A stretch of DNA of 64,000 nt, from contig JANPIX010000006.1 of assembly GCA_031425195.1 (NCBI GenBank), forward strand, positions 1 through 64,000. The letters are read 5' to 3'. Positions 15,129 to 23,239 of the stretch are shown here, piece after piece. The notes beneath the pieces were generated by a model. That model had not been told where the DNA came from and searched no databases. It saw nothing but the letters and a program-made list of their open reading frames with translations. The stretch comes from JANPIX01 sp031425195 (GTDB lineage Bacteria > Pseudomonadota > Alphaproteobacteria > Rhodobacterales > Rhodobacteraceae). Position 1 is the first letter of the stretch. Each line of letters opens with the position of its first letter. Position numbers and translations under genes: made by a program.

Positions 15129-16223
15129 TCATCCACTTTCGGCAAAGGGTTCAAGTCGCGGCCAGTCGAATTCGACGCCTGTGCCCGCCGTGTCAGGTGC
15201 CACGCAATAAACTCCGTCCAGCACCAGGGGACGCAGGGTATAGCGGTCGATGGGAAAGGAATGCACCTCAACCCAGCCGGCGTTTGGTTGTGCACCCACG
15301 AGGCTGACATGCAATTCCTGCATCCCGTGCGAACAGACGGGAATGCCATTCGCGGCACACAATCGCGCCACGCGCAGCCAGCCGGTGATGCCCCCGCAAT
15401 TTGACGCGTCGGGTTGCAGATAGGAACACCGGGCCTGATCAACCGCGTATTCGAATTCATGGATGGTGTGCAGGTTTTCACCCATGGCAAGCGGCGTGCC
15501 CGTCGCCTCGGCAATCCGGGCATAGCCCTTGTAATCATCGGGGATTGTCGGTTCTTCGAACCACAACAGGTTCAGATCGGCAAAACCGCGAGCGGCGGCA
15601 ATCGCCTGATCGACGGACCAACCGTAGTTTGCATCCACCATGAACTGACGATCCGACCCAAGAAGGTTGCGAACCGCCTCGGCGCGGCGGAAATCGTCGC
15701 GCATGTCCGGTTGGCCCACCTTGATCTTGACCGCGCCATAGCCTTCGTCGATGAACCCCCGGACATTGGCGAGCAGTTTATCCATCGGGAAATTCAAATC
15801 GATGGCCCCCCGATAAGCCCGGCTTTGGTTTGCCACACCACCCGCCATCTGCCAAAGGGGCCGTGCGTCGCGTCGCCCACGCAAATCCCAATGGGCAATG
15901 TCGATGGCTGAAATCGCAAACGAGGCGATGCCCCCCCGCGCCACATAATGCACGCGCCACTGCATCGCATCGTGCAGCGCCTCGACCCCCGCCGCGTCCT
16001 GACCGATCAGGAAAGGCGCAAGGTCATGCTGGATCATGGCAAGGATGGCCCGCCCGCCGAACCCGCCGGTATAGGTATAGCCGGTGCCCAGCAGACCGTC
16101 TTCCGTCGTGATCGACACGGTGACGAGTTCGAAATGGGTATGATCGCCATGCTTTGCATCCGACATGACTTCGGGCAGCGGCACACGAAACAGGCGGGCG
16201 GTGATGTCGGTGATCTGGGGCAT
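15129..16223 (-). CDS. Enolase-superfamily (mandelate racemase subgroup) sugar-acid enzyme
   Basis: 364-aa protein with the N-terminal capping domain and C-terminal barrel of the mandelate racemase subgroup. Metal ligands fit D197 (VDAN), E223 (WFEEP) and E249 (GEN); the bases fit K166/K168 (the KIK motif) and H299 (CSHGMQ) with D272 as partner. These residues support proton abstraction next to a carboxylate, as in acid-sugar dehydratases or cycloisomerases. It is the last gene of the YtfQ-like importer operon, 5 bp after a permease, beside an AldA-like dehydrogenase. A hexonate or hexarate dehydratase, or a lactone cycloisomerase, are reasonable guesses; the substrate cannot be read from sequence alone. 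Confidence 0.85.
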   Translation of the reverse strand: MPQITDITARLFRVPLPEVMSDAKHGDHTHFELVTVSITTEDGLLGTGYTYTGGFGGRAILAMIQHDLAPFLIGQDAAGVEALHDAMQWRVHYVARGGIASFAISAIDIAHWDLRGRRDARPLWQMAGGVANQSRAYRGAIDLNFPMDKLLANVRGFIDEGYGAVKIKVGQPDMRDDFRRAEAVRNLLGSDRQFMVDANYGWSVDQAIAAARGFADLNLLWFEEPTIPDDYKGYARIAEATGTPLAMGENLHTIHEFEYAVDQARCSYLQPDASNCGGITGWLRVARLCAANGIPVCSHGMQELHVSLVGAQPNAGWVEVHSFPIDRYTLRPLVLDGVYCVAPDTAGTGVEFDWPRLEPFAESG

Positions 16224-16228
16224 GGTCC

Positions 16229-17203
16229 TTAGCCTTTCGTCATGCTGGGCCGGGCAAGGCGCGCCTGAAGCAGGATCACGATCAAAAGGAACAAGCCGCG
16301 GATCACCGATTGCCAGTGCGCCGAAAGGCTGATCGTGCCGCGCCCGTTTTCAAAGTTCAGAAGGTTGAACACCAGCCCGAACAGCAGCGCACCCGCCACT
16401 GTGGCCAGAACAGACCCCATGCCACCCGTCAAAAGCGTTCCCCCGACCACGACGGCGGCAATCGCCGCCAGTTCCCAACCGGCGCCCTCCAATGGTTGCC
16501 CGGCGCCATAGCCCGAGGCCAGAAACACCCCTGCCAGCCCGGCGCAACCACCTGAAAAGATATAGACAAAGGTTTGCGCCTGCCGGGTTTTCAACCCCAT
16601 CAGATGCGCCGCTTCGGCATTTCCGCCGATGGCCAACACAGTACGCCCAAGCGACGTACGCGCCACGATCACCCAGGCGAATGCAACTACGATCAAGGCG
16701 ACAAGCATGGTCCATGGCAGGATCGGGCCAATCTTGTTCATGCCCAGCGCGGTAAAATCGCTTGTCCAGTCCACCGCCACTGCGCGGTTGTCCGAAAGCC
16801 AAAGCGCGCCCCCCTTGGCGGCAAGCATGGTGGCAAGCGTCGCCATGAAGGGTGGCAACCGCAGGCCGGTAATCATCAGGGCATTCACCCCGCCAAGAAC
16901 CAGCCCCGCCACGACAGCCGCAGGCAGGGCCACGATCAACCCATGGGGCGACAGGATCGCCGCCACGACACTCGCAAGGGCCGCCACGGTGCCGACGGAA
17001 AGGTCGATCCCGCCGGTCATGATCACAAGGCACATACCGACCGAGATCACGACGAACATCGCGTTATAGCCAAGGAAGGACGACACGTTGTAGGCCGACG
17101 CGAAATTGTCGTATCGCAGCACGCCAAAGACCATCAGGGCGGCCAGCGCAATCCACACGGCCATATGGCTGTTTGCCCGGCGAAAGACGGTCAGGCCTTG
17201 CAT
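16229..17203 (-). CDS. Sugar ABC transporter permease, YjfF/RbsC type
   Basis: 324-aa membrane protein of the RbsC/YjfF group, with the GIDLSVGTVAALASVV segment and GGMGSVLATVAGALLFG near the C-terminus. It should pair with the second permease encoded immediately upstream, whose stop overlaps this ATG (TGATG at 17203). Two different RbsC-like permeases with one duplicated ATPase and one binding protein is the YtfQRT-YjfF arrangement. Confidence 0.88.
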   Translation of the reverse strand: MQGLTVFRRANSHMAVWIALAALMVFGVLRYDNFASAYNVSSFLGYNAMFVVISVGMCLVIMTGGIDLSVGTVAALASVVAAILSPHGLIVALPAAVVAGLVLGGVNALMITGLRLPPFMATLATMLAAKGGALWLSDNRAVAVDWTSDFTALGMNKIGPILPWTMLVALIVVAFAWVIVARTSLGRTVLAIGGNAEAAHLMGLKTRQAQTFVYIFSGGCAGLAGVFLASGYGAGQPLEGAGWELAAIAAVVVGGTLLTGGMGSVLATVAGALLFGLVFNLLNFENGRGTISLSAHWQSVIRGLFLLIVILLQARLARPSMTKG

Positions 17204-18153
17204 CAGCGCACCCTTCCGCGTTGCAGCCAGACGGCGGTTGCGATGATGCCCGCCGTGACGATCAGCGTGGTTTCATCCGGCACACCGTTGGCGATCAGGG
17301 TGTAACCCATCAGTTGAATGAACATCGCGCCCAGCAGGGTGCCCAGTATCGGTGCTGTGCCACCCGAAAGCGCCGCCCCGCCCACCACCGCCGCTGCAAT
17401 GGCATCAAGTTCCATCAACTGCCCAATACGCGCCGCGTCCGACGCCGAGTTGATTGCCACGACGATCAGCCCCGCCAGCCCGGCAAGTGTTGCCGTGATG
17501 ACATAGGTGGCAATCTTGACCCGCGCCACCGGAACCCCCGCCAGCGCCGCCGCCCGTTCGTTCCCGCCGACGGCCAAAAGATACCGGCCATAGATTGTCC
17601 GTCGCACCACCCAGGCGAGGATCAGCGTCAGGATCACGGCGATCCACCCCTGAACCGGCAGGCCAAGGATCCGCCCGGTGCCAAGCCAGGTGAAGGACGG
17701 GTTGGTGAATGTCTGCAGGTTGCCGTTGGTCAGAACCTGCGCAATCCCCCTGCCGGAAATGAAAAAGATCAGCGTTGCAATGATCGGCTGTACGCCCAGA
17801 AGACTGATCATCGCGCCATTGAACAGTCCGCACATCGCGGCGACAAACAAGGGCAGGATGATCGACGCAGCAAGCCCTGCCGTCGGATGCGCCACCGCCC
17901 AATCCGACAGAAAGATGATGGGTGCCAACGCCCCCGAAACGGCCATGACCGACCCCACCGACAGATCAATCCCGCCCGATGCGATCACCAGCGTCATGCC
18001 CAAGGCCACAATGGCAATCGTGGCCACCTGACTGACGTTCACTGCCAATGTCCGGACATTCAGGAAATTCGGTGTGATCAGCACATTAAGGAGGACAAGC
18101 AGACTCAAGGCGATCAGCAACCCGGCCAGTCTTGCATTGATCCGCAAACTCAT
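17203..18153 (-). CDS. Sugar ABC transporter permease, YtfT/RbsC type
   Basis: 316-aa inner-membrane permease with about ten hydrophobic stretches. GMTLVIASGGIDLSVGSVMAVSG and the C-terminal GGAALSGGTAPILGTLLGA are the conserved blocks of CUT2 permeases. Start overlaps the ATPase stop (ATGA), stop overlaps the next permease start, indicating coupled translation. It is the likely YtfT counterpart of the importer. Confidence 0.88.
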   Translation of the reverse strand: MSLRINARLAGLLIALSLLVLLNVLITPNFLNVRTLAVNVSQVATIAIVALGMTLVIASGGIDLSVGSVMAVSGALAPIIFLSDWAVAHPTAGLAASIILPLFVAAMCGLFNGAMISLLGVQPIIATLIFFISGRGIAQVLTNGNLQTFTNPSFTWLGTGRILGLPVQGWIAVILTLILAWVVRRTIYGRYLLAVGGNERAAALAGVPVARVKIATYVITATLAGLAGLIVVAINSASDAARIGQLMELDAIAAAVVGGAALSGGTAPILGTLLGAMFIQLMGYTLIANGVPDETTLIVTAGIIATAVWLQRGRVR

Positions 18154-19682
18154 TCCGCCACCCCGGCCGCCATGGCGTGGATCAGCCTTTCCTCGGTCAC
18201 GCCGGGGTTTGACAGGGTCGCCACGCTCCGCCCGTCCTGCATCACCACGATGTCATGCGCGCCTTCGATCAATTCCTCGAACTCGGACGAGATCAGGATC
18301 ACCGCCCCGCCGCGTTCCACCCGTTCACGGATGATTGCCTGAATTTCCCGTTTCGCGCCAACATCGACACCCCGCGTCGGCTCGTCCAATATCAACACGC
18401 GCGGTTCGATGGCCAGCCAGCGGCCCAGCAGAACCTTTTGCTGATTGCCGCCCGAAAGTTCCCGGATCGGCTGATCCATGTGCGCCGATTTGATGCCAAG
18501 CGCGCGCACGAAACCTTCGACGATCCTGCGTTCCTGCCGTTCATCCAGAATGCCCATCCGTGACAGTTTTGGCAGCAACGCGAGCGTCAGGTTTTCACGC
18601 ACCGAAAGATCGGGGATGATCCCTTCAGTCTTGCGGTCCTCGCTTAGAAACGCAAGGCCTGCGGCAATCGCGGCACGGGGTGACGTCACGTTGGCCGGTC
18701 TGCCCCCGATGCGCAAAGACCCTGCCCGGATGCGGTCCATCCCGAACAGGGCGCGCGCTGCCTCAGTCCGCCCTGATCCCAAAAGACCCGCCAGCCCGAC
18801 AATCTGCCCCGCCCGGACCTTTACGTCAAAGCGGCGCAGACGGCGGTCGGTGGCGATGCCCCTCGCCTCCAGCACCGGCGCATCGCCTGCAGCGACCACC
18901 GCCGCGGCCCCGGCCAGTTCAGTCATGCCTGCGTTGCGGATGTCATCGGCACTTCGCCCCAGCATCCCGGCAATCAGATCCAGTTTGGTCATGTCGGCCA
19001 TCCGCATCGTGCCCACCGACCGCCCATCGCGCAGGATCGTGACGCCATCACAGATGCGGAACAGTTCATCCAGAAAATGGCTGACATACAGGATCGACGT
19101 GCCCTGCGCCTTGAGCTGCCGGATCACACCGAACAGCACGTCAACCTCGCGTTCATCAAGCGACGATGTCGGCTCGTCCATGATCAGCAGCTTTGCGTTC
19201 ATCGACGCCGCCCGCCCGATGGCGACAAGCTGCTGGATGGCGGTGGGGTAACTTCCCAGTGCGCGGTTCGGATCAAGGTCGATGCCAAACCGCTCCAGCA
19301 CATGCCGGGTCCGCGCTTCGGCGGCGCGCCAGTCGATCATGCCGAACCGGGTTCGGGGTTCATAGCCAAGGACGATGTTTTCAACCACGGTGCGCTGCGG
19401 CACCAGCGTCAGTTCCTGATAGATCGTGGCGATTCCCGCCTCTTGTGCCTCGCGCGGGGATTTCAGATCGACGTCACGCCCCTGCCACCGCACGGTCCCA
19501 CCGTCGCGCCGGTATACCCCCGTCAGAATCTTGATCAGCGTCGATTTTCCGGCCCCGTTCTGACCAACGACGGCATGCGCCTCGCCTTCGGCGATGGTCA
19601 GGCTGGCCTCGGACAGCGCAGGGATGCTGGCGAAGGATTTGTTGATCCCCGTCATGTGCAAAAGGGGTTCGCTTTGGGACAT
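18150..19682 (-). CDS. Sugar ABC transporter ATP-binding protein, YtfR/RbsA type (duplicated ATPase)
   Basis: 510-aa fused double ATPase of the CUT2 class. The first half has Walker A GQNGAGKSTLIKILTG, Q-loop IYQELTLVPQ and Walker B LLIMDEPTSSLD; the second has the degenerate LLGSGRTEAARALFG loop, signature LSGGNQQKVLLGRWL and VLILDEPTRGVDVG. The first-half signature is altered (SYPTAIQQLVAIGRA), as is common in this class. ATG 19682 is chosen: an in-frame extension to 19817 would overlap the binding-protein gene and read through a stem-loop. The gene is the third of the aldehyde dehydrogenase/importer operon. Confidence 0.9.
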   Translation of the reverse strand: MSQSEPLLHMTGINKSFASIPALSEASLTIAEGEAHAVVGQNGAGKSTLIKILTGVYRRDGGTVRWQGRDVDLKSPREAQEAGIATIYQELTLVPQRTVVENIVLGYEPRTRFGMIDWRAAEARTRHVLERFGIDLDPNRALGSYPTAIQQLVAIGRAASMNAKLLIMDEPTSSLDEREVDVLFGVIRQLKAQGTSILYVSHFLDELFRICDGVTILRDGRSVGTMRMADMTKLDLIAGMLGRSADDIRNAGMTELAGAAAVVAAGDAPVLEARGIATDRRLRRFDVKVRAGQIVGLAGLLGSGRTEAARALFGMDRIRAGSLRIGGRPANVTSPRAAIAAGLAFLSEDRKTEGIIPDLSVRENLTLALLPKLSRMGILDERQERRIVEGFVRALGIKSAHMDQPIRELSGGNQQKVLLGRWLAIEPRVLILDEPTRGVDVGAKREIQAIIRERVERGGAVILISSEFEELIEGAHDIVVMQDGRSVATLSNPGVTEERLIHAMAAGVAE

Positions 19683-19711
19683 GCGCAGGAACCTTGCGTT
19701 GCGGGGAAAGG

Positions 19712-19734
19712 GGGGGCCACCGATGGCGGCCCCC
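19712..19734 (-). terminator. Stem-loop 3' of the YtfQ-like gene
   Basis: Ten-pair stem (one G-U pair on the transcribed minus strand) of GGGGGCCGCC and GGTGGCCCCC around a 3-nt loop, starting 13 nt after the binding-protein stop. It is followed on the minus strand by CCCTTTCCCC, with no U tract, so partial termination or protection of the upstream mRNA is the likely role. Confidence 0.5.
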
Positions 19735-19747
19735 AAAGGATGTCGGG

Positions 19748-20722
19748 TCAGTAGGCCCCGGCCAGATTTTCGGCGGCGTTTTCCGCAGTAAAGATCCGAT
19801 CCTCCACCTTGATCCACGGATCGATGGTTTCGCCGGCGGCATAGCGCTTCATCGTTTCGCAGGCGAGCGGGCCAAAGAAAGGCGAGCTTTCGACCGTGAC
19901 GCCCATCTTGCCGTCGATGATCGCCTGCAACGCATCGCGCGTGCCGTCGATGGACACGACAATCACATCTTCGCCGGGTTTGCGGCCCGCCGCTTCCAGC
20001 GCCTGAATGGCACCGATGGCCATTTCATCGTTGTGGGCATAGACGATATTCACGTCAGGATGCGCCTGCAGCAGCGTTTCCATGACCTGACGCCCCTCAT
20101 CCCGGGCGAAATCGCCAGATCGGCTTTCCAGCATGGTAAAGCGTGGGTCCGTTGCGATCTTGTCGTCAAAGCCCTTCTTGCGGTCATTCGCAGGCGACGA
20201 TCCGGTGGTGCCTTCCAACTCGATGATCATGCCTTTTTCGCCTTTGAAGTTGGCGATGACCCAGTCGGCAACGCGACTGCCCTGATCAATGAAGTCGGAC
20301 CCCAGAAAGCTGACATAGTCGGTTCCAGCAGTCGCCACGGCCTTGTCGACCGACCGGTCCACAAGGAACGTCGGAATACCGGCCGCCTTGGCCCGCATCA
20401 CGGCGGGGATCAGGGGGCTTTCTTCGCGCGGCGGCAGGAACAGAACGTCGATGCCCTGTGCGATCATGCTGTCAACGTCGGCCACCTGCTTGGCGGCAGA
20501 TCCGCCCGCATCGGTCGCGACCAGTTCCCAGCCGCAGGTTGCCGCGGTGTCCTGAAAGCTTTTGGATTGCGCGATGCGCCACGGGTTGTTGCTTTCGGTC
20601 TGCGCAAAGCCGACCTTGTAGCTGTCTTTCTGGGCCAAAGGCGGCAATCCCTGCGCCAGGGTCATACCCGCCGACAGGGCAAGCGACATGGCCGCCGCGC
20701 CCAACAGAATGCGTCTTTTCAT
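19748..20722 (-). CDS. Sugar-binding protein, YtfQ-like (furanose-type) ABC importer
   Basis: 324-aa periplasmic binding protein with signal peptide MKRRILLGAAAMSLALSAGMTLAQ. It follows E. coli YtfQ closely by eye: VGFAQTESNNPWR matches the VGFSQVGSESGWR region; VDRSVD, ELEGTTGSSPANDRKKGF, HNDEMAIGAIQALEAAG and VSIDGTRDA match further blocks. YtfQ binds galactofuranose, so a furanose or a similar hexose derivative is a good first guess for the ligand. ATG 20722 is preferred because GGGAGGAT precedes it and it begins the signal peptide. It sits between the aldehyde dehydrogenase and the ATPase gene. Confidence 0.87.
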   Translation of the reverse strand: MKRRILLGAAAMSLALSAGMTLAQGLPPLAQKDSYKVGFAQTESNNPWRIAQSKSFQDTAATCGWELVATDAGGSAAKQVADVDSMIAQGIDVLFLPPREESPLIPAVMRAKAAGIPTFLVDRSVDKAVATAGTDYVSFLGSDFIDQGSRVADWVIANFKGEKGMIIELEGTTGSSPANDRKKGFDDKIATDPRFTMLESRSGDFARDEGRQVMETLLQAHPDVNIVYAHNDEMAIGAIQALEAAGRKPGEDVIVVSIDGTRDALQAIIDGKMGVTVESSPFFGPLACETMKRYAAGETIDPWIKVEDRIFTAENAAENLAGAY

Positions 20723-20775
20723 TTCATCCTCCCGTAACTGCCGCCCCGTGCGGGCGTGCATGGTTGCGAGCCCGG

Positions 20776-22224
20776 TCAGGCCCAGTTCACGTACATCGTC
20801 TTTTTCCGGAGATACCCGTCAAAGCCGTGCTTGCCGTCCTCTCCACCCAGGCCGGAAAGTCCCCAGCCCGTGTGGAACCCCTGCACCAGTTCGCCATTGG
20901 CGCGGTTGCAGTAGATTTCGCCGAAATTCAGATGGGCCGCCGTGGCCATCAGCCGGCGCTGATCATGCGTCCAGACATAGGCAGACAGGCCATAAGCCGT
21001 GTCATTGGCCATGGTCAGCGCCTGTTCAAAACTGTCGACAGTCAGTGCAGCCACCACGGGGCCGAACACCTCGTCGCGCATGACGGGCAGATCGTTGGTC
21101 GCAGCGTGCAGAACCGTGGGGGCCATCCAGTGGCCCTTTGCGAACGCGCCTTCCCGCAACGGACCACCGCGCAACAGCACCTCGGCCCCGGCGGCGATCG
21201 AGGCGGCTGTCATCTGTTCAACCTTTTCGACTTCGCCGCGACTGATCTTCGGGCCAAGGTCGGGGTCGTCGAGCGGCTGGCCAATCGTCAGGGCCGCCGT
21301 TTGCGCCACGAACTTTTCCAGAAATTCATCGGCAATAGCGCGGTGCAGATACATGCGTTCATTGCAGGTGCATATCTGCCCGCAGTTGGTGAATCGCGCC
21401 ACGACGGCCGCCGCCACCGCGCGGTCAATGTCGGCATCCTCCATCACGATAAAGGGGGCCTTGCCCCCAAGTTCGAGCCGCAGGATCTTGATCTGATCCG
21501 CCCCGGCGGCATAGATTTCACGCCCCGCGCGCGTTGACCCCGTCATGGTGACCATGTCCGCACCGTCCACCAGAGCACGCCCCAAGGTCCGCCCGTCGCC
21601 TGTGACGACGTTCACCACACCGGCGGGAAGCCCCGCTTTTTCCGCCAGCGCCGCAAGCGCCAGACCGGACAGCGGGGTAAACTCATGCGCCTTGAGCACA
21701 AAGGTGTTGCCCGCAACAAGCGCCGGTCCCATCTTCCGGGTCGCCAGCGCAAGGGGATAGTTCCAGGCGGTCAGCCCGACCACCACACCGTGCGGCAAAC
21801 GTCTGATATGGATCTCTTCGTCGGGGGCATCGGCGGGCAAAATCTCGCCCTCCATACGCCGCGCCTGTTCGGCGGCAAAGCGCAGAAAGGTTTCGGCGGC
21901 ACCCACTTCGCCCAGTGCCTGACCGATGGGTTTTCCCTGTTCGGCCACAATGATGCGGGCCAAGAGATCGGCATGATCGCGGACTTGATCGGCAAGTGCG
22001 TGAACAGCGCGGGCGCGGTCGACTGCGGGACGCGCGGCCCAGGCCTTTTGGGCCTGACGCGCCTCGGCCAAGGCTTCGGCTGCGATATCGGTGCCACCCG
22101 CGACTGTTCTGGCAACCACGGATTCGTCCGATGGGCTGACCACGTCATGCCCATCCATCGCACCACCCACCCAGCGTCCGCCCACAAACATGCGCGCATG
22201 AACCGGGCGGCCCGAGGTGATCAT
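20776..22224 (-). CDS. NAD-dependent aldehyde dehydrogenase, AldA-like
   Basis: 482-aa aldehyde dehydrogenase. It retains the oxyanion/cofactor region LTAWNYPLALATRKMGPAL, catalytic Glu in LELGGKAPF, catalytic Cys in NCGQICTCNERMY, and the AldA-like C-terminus GLGGEDGKHGFDGYL. E. coli AldA oxidises lactaldehyde and glycolaldehyde, which arise from sugar and sugar-acid breakdown. Starts TTG 22254, GTG 22245, ATG 22224 and ATG 22191 are all in frame; ATG 22224 is taken. First gene of the YtfQ-type importer operon, divergent from the GntR-type regulator, so it probably handles an aldehyde released from the imported sugar. Confidence 0.85.
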   Translation of the reverse strand: MITSGRPVHARMFVGGRWVGGAMDGHDVVSPSDESVVARTVAGGTDIAAEALAEARQAQKAWAARPAVDRARAVHALADQVRDHADLLARIIVAEQGKPIGQALGEVGAAETFLRFAAEQARRMEGEILPADAPDEEIHIRRLPHGVVVGLTAWNYPLALATRKMGPALVAGNTFVLKAHEFTPLSGLALAALAEKAGLPAGVVNVVTGDGRTLGRALVDGADMVTMTGSTRAGREIYAAGADQIKILRLELGGKAPFIVMEDADIDRAVAAAVVARFTNCGQICTCNERMYLHRAIADEFLEKFVAQTAALTIGQPLDDPDLGPKISRGEVEKVEQMTAASIAAGAEVLLRGGPLREGAFAKGHWMAPTVLHAATNDLPVMRDEVFGPVVAALTVDSFEQALTMANDTAYGLSAYVWTHDQRRLMATAAHLNFGEIYCNRANGELVQGFHTGWGLSGLGGEDGKHGFDGYLRKKTMYVNWA

Positions 22225-22409
22225 ATCCGACAAGTCCTGCAGCACGCGGATCAACCTTTTGGTATAATTAAACTGACAGGATTAGGGTTCAGAATTTTCC
22301 CTTGGTCAAGCAAAAATGCCGCTTGAACCACTAACTTTCAGGCACATGGTTCGCAACTGTTTGATTTAGCAAATGTTTCCGTCGAACTTCGGCGAATTGG
22401 TAAGAAATA

Positions 22410-22420
22410 TGGTCAGACCA
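22410..22420. promoter_or_regulatory. Candidate FadR/GntR-family operator
   Basis: TGGTCAGACCA, a perfect palindrome with a 3-bp centre that fits the FadR-subfamily pattern TNGTNNNACNA. It lies in the divergent region between the AldA-like operon and the GntR-type gene. A weaker version with one mismatch (TGGTATAATTA) lies at 22260-22270 nearer the aldehyde dehydrogenase. Confidence 0.5.
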
Positions 22421-22455
22421 AACCTTTCAACTTGCACGCTGGAAAAGCGAATCTA

Positions 22456-22466
22456 TAGTCATACCA
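22456..22466. promoter_or_regulatory. Second candidate FadR/GntR-family operator
   Basis: TAGTCATACCA also satisfies TNGTNNNACNA, 46 bp from the first site and 22 bp before the regulator's ATG, a position suited to autorepression. Confidence 0.4.
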
Positions 22467-22488
22467 AACTGGAGTTGTGGAGTAGCGA

Positions 22489-23217
22489 ATGACGAAATTA
22501 TCCTTGAAACCCACCCCCCGGCCCAGATCTGACCGGGCCGCTGACGCAGTTGTTCGCCAGATCGAGTCAATGATCGTGGCGGGTGATCTTGCCGACGGCG
22601 GCCCGTTGCCGCCGGAACGGGACCTGATCGAAACCTTTGGCGTCAGCCGGACCGTGGTGCGCGAAGCCGTGGCCACGCTGGCCAGTCGGGGCCTTGTCGA
22701 AAGCCGGCTGAGGTTCCGCCCTGTGGTGCGCAGGCCCGGCTATGACGCGGCGATGGCGGCGGCGAATGGCGTGGTCGGGCATCTTCTGGAACAGGCAGGC
22801 GGCGTAAAGAACCTGTATGACACCCGTATTTTTCTTGAAGCGTCACTTGTACGGCAAGCGGCACTTGGCGCGCGCAAGGACGATATCGAGGCGCTGAAGC
22901 GCGCGCTGGACGCAAACGAGGCGGCCATCCCGAACAGCGGCTTGTTCTACCAGACCGATGTCGCGTTCCATGCGGTCTTGTACGACATTCCGAAGAACCC
23001 GGTGTTCCCGGCCGTTCACAAGGCGTTCACCGGCTGGCTGGCACCCCACTGGGTCAAGATGCCCCGGTCGCCGGAACGGAACCGCGTCAATTTCCTGCGC
23101 CACGCCGACATCTATAACGCGATCCGCGACCGCGATCCTGATGCTGCCGAGGCTGCACTGAATTCGCATCTGCATGCGGCATGGGAATATGTGCGCGGCA
23201 CCTTTGCTGCGACCTGA
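22489..23217 (+). CDS. GntR-family regulator with FCD ligand domain (FadR subfamily)
   Basis: 242-aa regulator: winged helix-turn-helix at about residues 15-75 (LPPERDLIETFGVSRTVVREAVATLASRGLV), then the all-helical FCD domain, with candidate metal ligands in DTRIFLE, DVAFHAVLYDI, HADIYNAI and NSHLHAAW. FCD proteins often bind sugar acids or other carboxylates. Start ATG 22489 follows GGAG. It is divergent from the AldA/YtfQ operon and 22 bp ahead of a GMC oxidoreductase on its own strand, so it probably controls both directions. Confidence 0.9.
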   Translation: MTKLSLKPTPRPRSDRAADAVVRQIESMIVAGDLADGGPLPPERDLIETFGVSRTVVREAVATLASRGLVESRLRFRPVVRRPGYDAAMAAANGVVGHLLEQAGGVKNLYDTRIFLEASLVRQAALGARKDDIEALKRALDANEAAIPNSGLFYQTDVAFHAVLYDIPKNPVFPAVHKAFTGWLAPHWVKMPRSPERNRVNFLRHADIYNAIRDRDPDAAEAALNSHLHAAWEYVRGTFAAT

Positions 23218-23239
23218 TAACGACGGAAAGGATGCCGCT

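Noticed and set aside
17173..18342. 389-codon frame antisense to the YtfT-like permease
   Set aside because: Arg/His/Gln-rich translation without domains; the minus strand holds a clear permease with overlapping start and stop codons.
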